A DNA stretch of 23,611 bases from a virus, in the IMG/VR virus record IMGVR_UViG_3300026184_000144, positions 1-23,611 of that record; one strand, given 5' to 3'. Each line of letters opens with the position of its first letter. Position 1 is the stretch's first letter. The notes under the pieces were generated by a model, which was not told the DNA's origin, ran no database searches, and saw only the letters and a list, made by a program, of their open reading frames with translations. Both the position numbers and the translations under genes were made by a program. Below, piece after piece: positions 13,630-21,039 of this stretch.

Positions 13630-14631
13630 ATGGCTGGCAATCCTAGAGCCGGTAAGAAGAACGCTACCGGGATATTTGAGATCGTGGACTATGATAGGCG
13701 TATTATAGAAGGTACGCTTACCACGGAAAGATTGGACCGCGATAACGAAATCGTGGACCATCATTCTGTAAAGTCCGCCTTTCCCACGTTCCTGGAAACG
13801 GGACCGGCTCTTGTTGTCCTCCATGACCTGTTAGCCCCAGCCGGGCGAGTTTTGAAACATTGGTCCGGTGTAAAGAACGGTAGAAAAGCCGTTAAGGTAA
13901 GGGTACAGGTCGCCAAATCACGAAATCCCGATACTCCTTGTGAATTTGCCTGGGAAATGGTAGAACAGGGAGTCCTAAACGGATTTTCATTCCAATACGA
14001 GTACTCCAAGAAGGTTAACGAAAAGACCTCCAAAGGGATGGCTAAGCGAGTATTTGTAGAAGATATTTGGGAAGTATCACTAGTCCCCGTCATGGCCAAC
14101 CCGGACGGTACGTTCGACCAGGTGATTAAGTCTATGAAATCTTTAATAGGCAATCGCCCCCAACGTAAACGGCTAGTAGCAACAGCCATTAAGTCACTAA
14201 CCAAAGGTGAAAATATGCCACTAGATAAGGAAACCAAAGAGGAACTAAACGAAGTTATCAAAACGGCTATTGAGGGAGTAGGTGAGAAATTCAGCCAGGA
14301 AATAAAATCCCTGGGTGAGACACTCAGCCAAACCCTTACTAGCTCCAAGACGCCGACCCCACCGGCGGAACCCAATAAGGGAGAACCCATCGACCCGGAG
14401 AAGGTCGTTAAGGAATTTCTAACCGGAGATACCGGTAAGAAAATGCTTGCCGGCTTAGTGGAGAACTCCGAGACACTCGCTACCTATAAGAAGGCCCTCC
14501 AGGGCCTTCCCGGTGGCGATGGAGACGAGGACGACGACTCCGGCCAGGACATCAAAATGGTTACCCCCATCGGTAGCGAGGGTAACGACGCCTGGAATAA
14601 ATTCAAAAAAGACGCCTACCGAGTGGATTAG
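13630..14631 (+). CDS. Prohead protease fused to scaffold domain
   Basis: A 333-aa protein. Residues about 12-160 match the HK97-type (S78/U35) prohead protease: GTLTTERLDRDNEIV, His65 in VVLHD, Ser120 in LNGFSFQY, and WEVSLVPVMANPD near 147-159. The enzyme cleaves the scaffold and capsid precursors during head maturation. The C-terminal half is acidic, with a probable coiled coil at about 205-240 (KEELNEVIKT, EIKSLGETLSQTL), a Pro-rich linker and an acidic Gly/Asp tail. This is the expected layout for a scaffold carried on the protease, and no separate scaffold gene precedes the capsid gene. Position directly before the capsid gene agrees. Confidence 0.88.
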   Translation: MAGNPRAGKKNATGIFEIVDYDRRIIEGTLTTERLDRDNEIVDHHSVKSAFPTFLETGPALVVLHDLLAPAGRVLKHWSGVKNGRKAVKVRVQVAKSRNPDTPCEFAWEMVEQGVLNGFSFQYEYSKKVNEKTSKGMAKRVFVEDIWEVSLVPVMANPDGTFDQVIKSMKSLIGNRPQRKRLVATAIKSLTKGENMPLDKETKEELNEVIKTAIEGVGEKFSQEIKSLGETLSQTLTSSKTPTPPAEPNKGEPIDPEKVVKEFLTGDTGKKMLAGLVENSETLATYKKALQGLPGGDGDEDDDSGQDIKMVTPIGSEGNDAWNKFKKDAYRVD

Positions 14632-14644
14632 GAGGACTAGCCAC

Positions 14645-14655
14645 TTAAAATATTA
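14645..14655 (+). promoter_or_regulatory. TATA-like box of the major capsid gene
   Basis: TTAAAATATTA is centred about 30 nt before the capsid ATG at 14680. The sequence just before the ATG is AT-rich and lacks a Shine-Dalgarno, so a separate short-leader transcript for this abundant product is plausible. Confidence 0.5.
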
Positions 14656-14679
14656 GACCCCAGGAATTAAAATTAATTT

Positions 14680-15870
14680 ATGTCAGTATCTATACCCCAA
14701 GGTTTTGGAACCTCTGGACTCGGACTAGGCGACGATCGACAAGTCGCTAGGAAAGCCGTAAAGTCATACGGTGACGCCATCGATTACAACTTTTATGGTG
14801 TCCAGGCCGACGTTAAGGAGGGACCCAAAACATTACACGATTGGAATTTCGACGGGCTAGCCATCAAACAGGCCGAGTTTAAGGCCGTTTACCAGGCTCA
14901 CCTTAAGGACAAGAAATCCCCAGGTTACAAGAACCAACTTAAAGCCGTTATGCAGGCCATCAAGACATTGAGCGCCGGCGACACGGACACCCTGGTATTT
15001 AACCCCGAAATCATCCAACCTAATCTTATCGACACCTATCGACGCGCTACTCCGGCCATTGCTATGGTCCAAAAAATCCCAGCCGTCGGTAAGACTGTTC
15101 ACGTTCCAACCAGGGACGCCCGTACTACCCCAGCATGGGGAGACGGTGGCGGTGGCGCTCTTACCATCGTGGACCAGTCATTCGGTGAGTACACCACCGA
15201 CCAGGCGTACTTATACAACCCTGGAGCGGTCTCAAATGCCGCGCAAAAATTGACCGAGACAGTAAGGAATCTCCTTTCTACCTCTCGTCAAAAAAACATG
15301 GAGGACCTCATGTTTTACAAGGAGCAAGTGTTCTTTAGAGGAGACGTAAGCGGAACCTCTAACGTCGCTAGTGCGATCGACCTCTCCGCCGAGGCCTCTA
15401 GTTACTCCGGTATCCTGGAGAAAATGGAGGACGCTAGCCGGCTGACCGACTTAGCCGGAGCCAGGTCCTACAACCTGGGAGACGCCCTCGACATTATCGA
15501 GAAGATCGAGGATAACGGAGGTGTCACCGGAGTTATATTCTGTGACCGTGGAGGATTTACCAAGCTCCGAAAGGATGCGGCTAGCTCATCCAGGATTGAC
15601 CCCGATACTCCCAAGTTCGGATTTTCCACTAGGGAGTTTAACGTCGATGGAGTCCCCGTAGTGTGGACCCCTGGTCTCACCAACACCGCCAATCAAAGGG
15701 TAATGGTTGGAATGGACTTTCGAGCAGTCGCCGAATATCCTCTCCTTCAACCCGAATTGGTCCAGGCTGGCCAAGAGGTGGCGGACCGAACAGCCTTCTT
15801 TATCCGTAACTATACAACCCTCGGAGTCCAGGCGACCGATTGGATGTATGGATACGTCGATGGGGCCTAA
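14680..15870 (+). CDS. Major capsid protein, HK97 fold
   Basis: 396 aa, a normal size for the family. It follows the protease-scaffold gene and precedes decoration and connector genes, the canonical order. The first about 110 residues are charged and helical and may be a delta domain or N-arm. After it come the E-loop and P-domain-like parts (VPTRDARTTPAWGDGGG near 138-155, a long helix AAQKLTETVRNLLSTSRQKNMEDL) and C-terminal A-domain strands (FNVDGVPVVWTPG, FFIRNYTTLGVQATDW). Whether the arm is removed by the protease cannot be read from the sequence. Identification rests on position, size and the overall HK97-like pattern. Confidence 0.87.
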   Translation: MSVSIPQGFGTSGLGLGDDRQVARKAVKSYGDAIDYNFYGVQADVKEGPKTLHDWNFDGLAIKQAEFKAVYQAHLKDKKSPGYKNQLKAVMQAIKTLSAGDTDTLVFNPEIIQPNLIDTYRRATPAIAMVQKIPAVGKTVHVPTRDARTTPAWGDGGGGALTIVDQSFGEYTTDQAYLYNPGAVSNAAQKLTETVRNLLSTSRQKNMEDLMFYKEQVFFRGDVSGTSNVASAIDLSAEASSYSGILEKMEDASRLTDLAGARSYNLGDALDIIEKIEDNGGVTGVIFCDRGGFTKLRKDAASSSRIDPDTPKFGFSTREFNVDGVPVVWTPGLTNTANQRVMVGMDFRAVAEYPLLQPELVQAGQEVADRTAFFIRNYTTLGVQATDWMYGYVDGA

Positions 15871-15891
15871 GCTCCAGGAGATGTATTAGTT

Positions 15892-16167
15892 ATGGGTTCA
15901 ATTTCAGATTTAAGGGACAATTACATCTTGGAGAACGACGTCTATATCAAGGACGTTACATTCGCCTCCGAGACCTCCGTATCTGTCCCTAATCCATTCG
16001 CCGGCTCGGACACCGATAAAATCGATGTCCAAATTACGGAAAAAGGCTCCGCCGGGTCTCTCTCAGGTCAAAACTTCGGTTTTGAGTTTAGCGGTAACGA
16101 CATCAATATACTAGCTAGCGCTAGCTCTACCGCCACCGTCCGAGTCCGTATCGCAAGTAACCACTAG
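15892..16167 (+). CDS. Small beta-rich protein, possible capsid decoration
   Basis: A 91-aa Ser/Gly/Asp-rich sequence with alternating strands and no cysteines, beginning 22 nt after the major capsid stop with GGAGATG upstream. Small beta proteins directly after the capsid gene are often decoration or auxiliary head proteins; that is a positional inference only. The run ASAS near its end is encoded by a 14-bp palindrome at 16113-16126. Confidence 0.6.
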   Translation: MGSISDLRDNYILENDVYIKDVTFASETSVSVPNPFAGSDTDKIDVQITEKGSAGSLSGQNFGFEFSGNDINILASASSTATVRVRIASNH

Positions 16168-16180
16168 GAGGACCGGCAAC

Positions 16181-16534
16181 ATGCAAACCAAACAAAACGA
16201 GCTAATCAAAGACTCAGAGGGTAACCCTCGCCAATTCCACATTATCAAAACTCGGAGTTACGGGAAAAAGAAACCTCCCACTATGGAGGCCGAGAACGGA
16301 CCCGTAACACTAGACACCGATACCTTAACGGATGACCCAGCCGTCGCCGATCATTTTAGAGGACGAGGCCACCAGGTCCGACACTTCGGAACCCTCACAG
16401 TGTCCGACGCCCTAAAATATGCTAAACGGGAGTCTATCCAGGTATACGGTAAGACTGAGGGCCTGGTCAATGAGGAAACAAAATTTACCCACGGACCCGC
16501 CGAAAAAGAGCCGGTAGCCGTGGCCAGTGAATAG
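16181..16534 (+). CDS. Unknown head-region protein
   Basis: 117 aa, charged, with a GAGGACC ribosome site. It resembles the small hydrophilic proteins often found between capsid and connector genes. The central part (FRGRGHQVRHFGTLTVSDALKY) is basic, and the C-terminus is acidic and low in complexity. No family recognised. It is followed 8 nt later by the connector gene. Confidence 0.6.
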   Translation: MQTKQNELIKDSEGNPRQFHIIKTRSYGKKKPPTMEAENGPVTLDTDTLTDDPAVADHFRGRGHQVRHFGTLTVSDALKYAKRESIQVYGKTEGLVNEETKFTHGPAEKEPVAVASE

Positions 16535-16542
16535 GTGATTTC

Positions 16543-17319
16543 ATGGTTAATTATGCCACCTTTCAAGATATAATGAACCGGTTAGGCCGTTCCAGTCTAG
16601 AGATGGCATTAGCAAATTTAACCGGCAATCTCACCACTGGAGAGAATGCCCTAGGAGGCACTAGCTCAGCCTCAATTTACATTATCAGTCAATCCGGCGA
16701 TGAAGTTCACTACCGACTTGTTAGTCCCGACTCTGGCAACGATCTAGAGTATGGGGAGACCGTGACCGGTCAAACCTCTAACGAGTCCGGTATCGTGATG
16801 TTTGCCGAGTCAACATTTATTAACGAATTAATAGTCCAGGCGACCGAGGAAATAAACGATCATATCGACTACGAGTACGGAGATAATACTCTCTCCGAGA
16901 CCGAGTATTTCACGGCCGAGGATGACCAGGAAACGATATTCCTTAAACGGGATAACATCCAATCGGTAAGCTCATTTACCTTTGATGGGGACGCCCTGGT
17001 CGAGGATACCGATTACTGGCTATACCCTAAAGCCGGCTATATAGAAGTCGAACCAGGGACACTTTACAAGAACAGGCCCAAGGACCTGGCAATCACTTAC
17101 ACTTATGGAATTGCCAACGTCCCAGCCGGGCTTAAACGTATCTGTATAGATATGATAATCAACGTCCTGGAGGATTATTTCCGTGGAAAGGACGCCGGAG
17201 GTGGAGATAGTATCTCTTTGGCCGAGTACTCGGTCCAATTCACAAAGAGGCCACTTATCACCCCGGAGATTGAGAAAAGGCTAAATAAATACGCTCGTAG
17301 TTCCATAAGTGCCATTTAG
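16543..17319 (+). CDS. Head-tail connector (gp6-like adaptor)
   Basis: A 258-aa protein with the connector/adaptor pattern: an N-terminal helix (TFQDIMNRLG), then a helical core VQATEEINDHIDYEYG at about 100-115, a central beta part with a YxPKAGYIEVEPG-type turn, and C-terminal helices (GLKRICIDMIINVLEDYFRG). Residues about 25-85 form an extra beta-rich Gly/Ser insertion not expected in the minimal adaptor. It probably forms the ring below the portal. GGTGATTTC precedes the ATG. Assigned by pattern and position. Confidence 0.7.
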   Translation: MVNYATFQDIMNRLGRSSLEMALANLTGNLTTGENALGGTSSASIYIISQSGDEVHYRLVSPDSGNDLEYGETVTGQTSNESGIVMFAESTFINELIVQATEEINDHIDYEYGDNTLSETEYFTAEDDQETIFLKRDNIQSVSSFTFDGDALVEDTDYWLYPKAGYIEVEPGTLYKNRPKDLAITYTYGIANVPAGLKRICIDMIINVLEDYFRGKDAGGGDSISLAEYSVQFTKRPLITPEIEKRLNKYARSSISAI

Positions 17320-17333
17320 GAGGAAACTTAACA

Positions 17334-17585
17334 ATGTCAGAAATTAGAATACAAGGCGAAAGTACAACAACACCCCACGACGTAAGCGGGTTTAAACGGA
17401 TTACTGTTATAGTCCACGCCAATGGAGGCGATGTCGGTTTAGAGCATTCTACCGATGGGTCCAATTGGGCCGAGAGTAGCGCCGTAACCGGGACCGGAGT
17501 TATTACATTTAGTGGACCTATGCAACTTATACGGGTAGTCCCTACCACTACCGGAGCCTGGGACATACTAGGCGACAACAAATAG
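17334..17585 (+). CDS. Small beta-rich protein
   Basis: An 83-aa protein with GGAGG before the ATG. It alternates strands and turns (FKRITVIVHANGGDVGLEHSTDG, GVITFSGPMQLIRVV) and looks like a compact beta sandwich. Similar small beta proteins lie near neck genes of many phages as accessory or exposed proteins. No family recognised; it sits between two neck genes. Confidence 0.6.
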   Translation: MSEIRIQGESTTTPHDVSGFKRITVIVHANGGDVGLEHSTDGSNWAESSAVTGTGVITFSGPMQLIRVVPTTTGAWDILGDNK

Positions 17586-17597
17586 GAGCCGGCCATT

Positions 17598-17978
17598 ATG
17601 AACGCCTGGGACCAACTTATCAAGAACAAGGGTATAGAGGCCACTATCTACGTTGTTAGTTCCGCCGTCTACGACGAATATAATAACCTGGATTGGGACG
17701 CCTCTACCATAACCTCTAGTACTTCCAAGTGTTTGATATTCCCGGCTAGCTCAGGACCTACCCTTAACAAGGATATGGAGGGATGGGGAGACGTGGAGCC
17801 GTTTAATGCACACTTCCCCACAAACATAACCATCCCTACCAATACCGGGCCCGACGCCGACGTAGTGGAAATCCAGGGGCAACGATACAGAGTCGAGGCC
17901 TCAGACTTCCCCACCTATGGACGGCTCAAAAGAAATAAAGTTCTCCTCCGACCATTACCAGGAAACAACCTAGGTTAA
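17598..17978 (+). CDS. Head closure (stopper) protein candidate
   Basis: 126 aa, with strand pairs and the typical late segment V-EIQGQRYRVE followed by a short basic tail. This fits head-closure proteins of the SPP1 gp16/HK97 gp7 type, which plug the portal after packaging. It lies between the connector and the locus of the gp10-like gene, its usual place. GGAGCC precedes the ATG. The assignment depends strongly on synteny. Confidence 0.6.
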   Translation: MNAWDQLIKNKGIEATIYVVSSAVYDEYNNLDWDASTITSSTSKCLIFPASSGPTLNKDMEGWGDVEPFNAHFPTNITIPTNTGPDADVVEIQGQRYRVEASDFPTYGRLKRNKVLLRPLPGNNLG

Positions 17979-17982
17979 ATCA

Positions 17983-17990
17983 TTATATAA
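17983..17990 (+). promoter_or_regulatory. TATA-like box for the membrane gene at 18013
   Basis: TTATATAA is centred about 26 nt before the ATG at 18013, with no Shine-Dalgarno between. This is the clearest leaderless-style arrangement on the plus strand and favours ATG 18013 over the in-frame TTG at 18004. Confidence 0.55.
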
Positions 17991-18012
17991 ATTATATCTC
18001 CTATTGGCTATT

Positions 18013-18294
18013 ATGGTTAATCTAGACCCAACCAGTTTATTTATGGCAATTTCTCTAGTTCTCTTATTTGTCTCCCTGGTTGTATGGTCCATTAGGACCC
18101 TACGACAATTCTTTAAGGACATCCATTTAGCAGTACTAGAATACAAAAAAGCAAAGATCGGAGGTATCACCCTCCAAGAAGCGAATAAGATTTTAAAGCG
18201 GGTTGAGACTGCTTTTATCAACCTTAGCTATAATCTGAAAAGACTTCTAGTACCTGGGAGAGTATCTCCCTGGATAACCGATCTAGAGGAGTAG
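18013..18294 (+). CDS. Small single-pass membrane protein in the neck region
   Basis: 93 aa from ATG 18013. Residues about 7-26 form a strong membrane segment (LFMAISLVLLFVSLVVWSI), and the rest is basic and helical (LQEANKILKRVETAFINL). A membrane protein inside a neck block is out of place functionally; together with its own promoter this suggests an inserted cargo gene. Lysis-related or holin-like roles are possible but unsupported by family recognition. Confidence 0.65.
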   Translation: MVNLDPTSLFMAISLVLLFVSLVVWSIRTLRQFFKDIHLAVLEYKKAKIGGITLQEANKILKRVETAFINLSYNLKRLLVPGRVSPWITDLEE

Positions 18295-18298
18295 TAAA

Positions 18299-18388
18299 AT
18301 GCCACTATCAGAGGAACTTAAGGAGGTCCTCTCCCAAATGGAAAGCCGGCAATACTCGCGCGCGCGAACATTCGGATTTACTGAGTAG
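18299..18388 (+). CDS. Very short ORF, possible truncated gene
   Basis: 29 codons from an ATG with GAGGAG upstream, reading MPLSEELKEVLSQMESRQYS and continuing to a TAG at 18386. The first half looks like a normal helical N-terminus. The second half is encoded by the TCGCGCGCGCGA palindrome and sequence of different character, right before the 54-nt repeat and a converging minus-strand gene. It may be the start of a gene cut by the rearrangement that inverted the neighbouring segment, or a genuine mini protein. Confidence 0.35.
   Translation: MPLSEELKEVLSQMESRQYSRARTFGFTE
18356..18367. repeat. 12-bp perfect palindrome with five CG repeats
   Basis: TCGCGCGCGCGA is fully self-complementary. 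CGCG and GCGC are otherwise uncommon in the window, so this alternating block stands out and could adopt Z-DNA. It lies about 40 bp before the second 54-nt repeat at the left edge of the inverted segment. Confidence 0.8.
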
Positions 18389-18403
18389 ACATAGCCGGCT
18401 TTA

Positions 18404-18457
18404 GGTTGGTACTGCTGTTCCAACGTCGGAACCGAGGTAGTCGCTCGAAGGACAACT
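18404..18457 (+). repeat. 54-nt direct repeat, copy 2
   Basis: Second copy of the element at 9349-9402, in the same orientation, about 9.05 kb away, with identical length and a conserved 35-nt 3' part with one change. Here it lies in the convergent gap between the short ORF ending 18388 and the stop of the gp10-like gene. An AGCCGGCT palindrome (18393-18400) lies just before it; copy 1 has one at 9442-9449 shortly after it. Confidence 0.85.
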
Positions 18458-18806
18458 AGGTAGAATTATCTAGAGCCTGGACTAGTCTTTGTTCGGCCCA
18501 GGGACGAGATACCTCTATCCCATCTCTAAACATCCTAGCCCCCGACATTCTAGAATTACCGTACTCTTGCCAAACTCCATACTCTACGTTAGTTCCTACC
18601 TCGACCGATAGGACGGAGTTTCCACTAGTGTTAAGATTGCTCCAGTGAATTGAATTTCTAAGATACCCGGTATCTACTCTAGTTCTTTCCTTAATCCGAT
18701 CGACGGTATAATCTGCAATGTCGATAATTGCACGTCCTAGATTTTTTAGGAGTTCGTCCTCCTTTGGGAGGAGGTCCTCTAGAATGTCCTCCGGGTTATT
18801 GCTCAT
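18456..18806 (-). CDS. HK97 gp10-like neck/tail-completion protein (inverted)
   Basis: 116 aa. The core RIKERTRVDTGYLRNSI (38-53), a strand VEVGTNVEYGVWQEYG (68-83) and GARMFRDGIE (89-98) closely follow the HK97 gp10 family pattern (PVDTGxLRxSI, YGxxxExG, ARPFMRPA). Such proteins join head and tail. In related viruses the gene lies between head closure and tail terminator on the same strand. Here it is exactly there but on the minus strand, 4 nt after a zinc-knuckle gene in the same operon. It must therefore be transcribed apart from the other structural genes. Confidence 0.82.
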   Translation of the reverse strand: MSNNPEDILEDLLPKEDELLKNLGRAIIDIADYTVDRIKERTRVDTGYLRNSIHWSNLNTSGNSVLSVEVGTNVEYGVWQEYGNSRMSGARMFRDGIEVSRPWAEQRLVQALDNST

Positions 18807-18810
18807 TGGC

Positions 18811-19089
18811 CTACTCTCCTTCGGGTTTCATTCCTGGTTTGTATTGAGCCCTCATAGTGGCTAGTGGATAAATCCCGTGAGTCCTGGGATTGTAGGTATT
18901 GCCTGGATTAATCTCCCTGGTCTTGGGACCGACTCCTCCAGGACATCGGACCGCGTCGCAAACCTCGGTTACTACGACCTGGCCGTCCTTGATTGTAATA
19001 TGTTTGATAGCTCGTAGTGTCTCGCAATCTGGACACCTAAACCTATCATATTCAACGGGAATAACTTCCCCTTCTAACTGTTCAAACAT
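18811..19089 (-). CDS. Zinc-knuckle protein upstream of gp10-like gene
   Basis: 92 aa. CPDC at about 19-22 and two more cysteines (CDAVRC, about 44-49) could build a C4 zinc site. The C-terminal part has an HGIYPLATMRAQYKPG stretch. It is the first gene of the minus-strand pair. The ATG at 19089 is preceded by a leader like those of the genes at 13269 and 13489, and the box TTAAATAAT (plus strand 19115-19123) lies 26-34 nt upstream. Function unknown. Confidence 0.65.
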   Translation of the reverse strand: MFEQLEGEVIPVEYDRFRCPDCETLRAIKHITIKDGQVVVTEVCDAVRCPGGVGPKTREINPGNTYNPRTHGIYPLATMRAQYKPGMKPEGE

Positions 19090-19123
19090 GGTAATTAGAT
19101 ATACTCTAGGGGCCTTAAATAAT
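19090..19123 (-). promoter_or_regulatory. Minus-strand promoter unit C
   Basis: On the minus strand an ATTATTTAA box is followed by CTAGAGTATATCTAATTACC and then ATG. Unit A reads CTAGAGAATACTTACTCACT then ATG at the same spacing, so about 14 of 20 positions agree. All three minus-strand transcription starts thus share one design. Confidence 0.55.
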
Positions 19124-19126
19124 GAT

Positions 19127-19157
19127 TGTAAACCGAGCCGGTCGGGGTGGTTTTACA
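19127..19157. promoter_or_regulatory. Imperfect hairpin / operator between divergent units
   Basis: TGTAAACC (19127-19134) pairs with GGTTTTACA (19149-19157) with one bulged base, and CCGA/TCGG can pair inside it. It lies between the minus-strand promoter C and a plus-strand TATA-like TATTAAG (19162-19168) upstream of the tail terminator gene. Its arms resemble the TGTAAA/TTTACA pairs at 9423 and 13550. Confidence 0.55.
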
Positions 19158-19250
19158 AAACTATTAAGTATAAATGGACCGAGTAAGACATATCAGTTAA
19201 ACACTCCAGGCTTGGAGAGTTTGAATAATTGCCTAAGCGAGGGCTCCATT

Positions 19251-19712
19251 ATGTCCGCGGTGACAGAGAGTAATATAGTTAGCCAGCCGGCTTATGATGT
19301 AAAGAGTCGTATAGACGACGCCGTAACTAGCGGTAGAATTACAGACCCCCAATCGGGGAACCGTGGCTCTAACCAACCTTTCACCCGACTTAATGAGGCT
19401 CGCGTAGATAAGTACTACCCTCACCTGGTCATAGCTAGTAACGTCCCTTTGGGCGAAACAATGGGCTTACCAGGAGATAACCATAGAAATTTTGTTCACG
19501 TCGATATAACCGTAGTGGCCAACAATACCAAAGACCTGGATACTATCACGGATGAGGTCATCCATGAGATGTTAGACTCCAGGACCACTTTTAACAGCTA
19601 TGGAATGAAAAAACCCAGGGATTACACCCAGGGAATTAGTCCGATCATGAGAGAGGATAACGAGGTCCGTAGAACGGCAACATTCAGATTTAAAGTCTAC
19701 ACAGTGACTTAG
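19251..19712 (+). CDS. Tail terminator protein candidate
   Basis: 153 aa from the ATG at 19251, preceded by GAGGGCTCC. An upstream in-frame ATG at 19122 would translate through the hairpin and promoter region and is rejected. The pattern is that of tail terminator/minor tail proteins: an N-terminal helix (YDVKSRIDDAVTS), a strand HLVIASNVPLGE, then VHVDITVVANN with a helix DTITDEVIHEMLDS, and a last strand TATFRFKVYTVT. It would cap the tail tube and bind the neck. Place between neck and tail tube agrees. Confidence 0.65.
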   Translation: MSAVTESNIVSQPAYDVKSRIDDAVTSGRITDPQSGNRGSNQPFTRLNEARVDKYYPHLVIASNVPLGETMGLPGDNHRNFVHVDITVVANNTKDLDTITDEVIHEMLDSRTTFNSYGMKKPRDYTQGISPIMREDNEVRRTATFRFKVYTVT

Positions 19713-19724
19713 AGAGGTTAAATT

Positions 19725-20660
19725 ATGTCCGAATACATCGAAGGAGAAAGCGGTCAACAAGCCCTATTTGGGTGGGAGTCTACCCCAGGGACCGAGGCCG
19801 GCACAATAGACAAACAACTAGGGATAACTCAATCCGTGGACCCCATCGATTTAGGGTTCGAGTCCAAGGACGGTTATTCTATAACATCATACGACCGGCT
19901 ATATGCTAGGGAGATACGCGCTAACTACGCTTTTAGTGTGGAATTTTACGCTATCAATTTTAGGTTTTTACACTTCCTATTTGGTATTCATAACGTATCA
20001 GCCGGTCCACCTTATACCCATACTCTTACCCAGGGAGCCAAACCCTCGGCTAGTTTTGAGATTATCAACGATGATCTAGCAGTTAGCCGAAAGGTCCTAG
20101 GTTGCCAGGCTGTTGGTGGTGAAATCAATTGGGCCGAGGGAGAGGAAATCTCCGGTAAGATTGATTTCATAGGACGGGACGCCGAGAAAGAGGCTACCCC
20201 TCAATCCTCCACCGATACGGCAAAGGTTCCATTATTCGCCGACGAGATTACTATCGTCGATGTTAATTCGGTGAGCCGGCTATCGGACGTAATAAGTGGC
20301 TCCTGGAAATTCGGTCAGAATGCCGAGGCGAGACACTCCGTCGGGTCAATAAAACCAAGATTTATCAAACAGGGTAAGAGACTGTACTCTATTGACCTGG
20401 AGATGTACCAACAGAATATGACAATTTGGGACCTGGTCCAAAATAAGACCGAGTTCCAAACACAATTGAAATTTGTAAGGACGGCCTCCAGTGATGAGGC
20501 TACCTTTACATTCCCCCAATGTAGGATATTCAACCCAGGCCAGGCTATACCTGGGGATGATGTCCTTATGGAAAGTCCTACCATTGAGGTAATGAGAGAT
20601 TACGGGTCCGAGATAATCACGGCCTCGATAATCGACGATTTAGCCGACTATACCGCATAG
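19725..20660 (+). CDS. Major tail (tube) protein
   Basis: A 311-aa beta-rich protein, starting 12 nt after the terminator with GAGAGGT upstream. It opens with ALFGWESTPGTEAG, a beginning common to siphovirus tail tube proteins, then strands and a long hairpin region (YAFSVEFYAINFRFLHFLFG), with PYTHTLTQGAKPSASFEI typical of the central sheet. It forms stacked rings of the tail tube. It has no sheath gene next to it, which supports a non-contractile tail. Confidence 0.8.
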   Translation: MSEYIEGESGQQALFGWESTPGTEAGTIDKQLGITQSVDPIDLGFESKDGYSITSYDRLYAREIRANYAFSVEFYAINFRFLHFLFGIHNVSAGPPYTHTLTQGAKPSASFEIINDDLAVSRKVLGCQAVGGEINWAEGEEISGKIDFIGRDAEKEATPQSSTDTAKVPLFADEITIVDVNSVSRLSDVISGSWKFGQNAEARHSVGSIKPRFIKQGKRLYSIDLEMYQQNMTIWDLVQNKTEFQTQLKFVRTASSDEATFTFPQCRIFNPGQAIPGDDVLMESPTIEVMRDYGSEIITASIIDDLADYTA

Positions 20661-20671
20661 GTGACAACAAA

Positions 20672-21001
20672 ATGAGCAAAGATTTAGACGTAGCAACAAT
20701 CAAGAATTTCGCTCTTAGGCGAAACAGAATGAACCAGGCTAAAGCACGCCTGGAGACCATCGACGACAAGAAAGAGGTAAAACGTCGAGCTAACATCCTC
20801 AAAGAACAGGAGAAAGAGTTCTCCGAGGAGTACGGGAAAGAGTCCAAGTTCTTGGACCAAGTTAAGGAGAAATTCGACTCCTTACCCCGACAAGTCAAGG
20901 ACTATTATATGGTCCTTTACCCGTCCAGGTTCGGCCCAAGAGCCAAGAAGGAGGAACCGGCCTCCAAGGATGAGGACACCGGCGAGGAGGACGAGGAGTA
21001 G
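20672..21001 (+). CDS. Highly charged coiled-coil protein of the tail block
   Basis: 109 aa, mostly Lys/Glu/Arg, with a helical region from about 6-65 likely to form a coiled coil and an acidic low-complexity tail (EEPASKDEDTGEEDEE). GGTGAC precedes the ATG. It sits between tail tube and chaperone genes. It may be an extra tail assembly factor; no family recognised. Confidence 0.6.
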   Translation: MSKDLDVATIKNFALRRNRMNQAKARLETIDDKKEVKRRANILKEQEKEFSEEYGKESKFLDQVKEKFDSLPRQVKDYYMVLYPSRFGPRAKKEEPASKDEDTGEEDEE

Positions 21002-21039
21002 TCCTCTCTAAGAGAATTCACTCTAGGAGTTAAATAAAA

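Noticed and set aside
13761-14390. 209-aa open frame antisense to the protease gene
   Set aside because: It lies fully opposite a well-recognised protease-scaffold gene, has Ser/Leu-rich shadow composition and no promoter or ribosome site.
16113-16126. 14-bp perfect palindrome AGCTAGCGCTAGCT
   Set aside because: It encodes an Ala-Ser repeat in frame inside a gene and is most simply explained by codon choice.
19122-19250. Upstream ATG extending the tail terminator by 43 codons
   Set aside because: The extension would run through a hairpin and promoter-like region, shows no typical family sequence, and ATG 19251 has a ribosome site.
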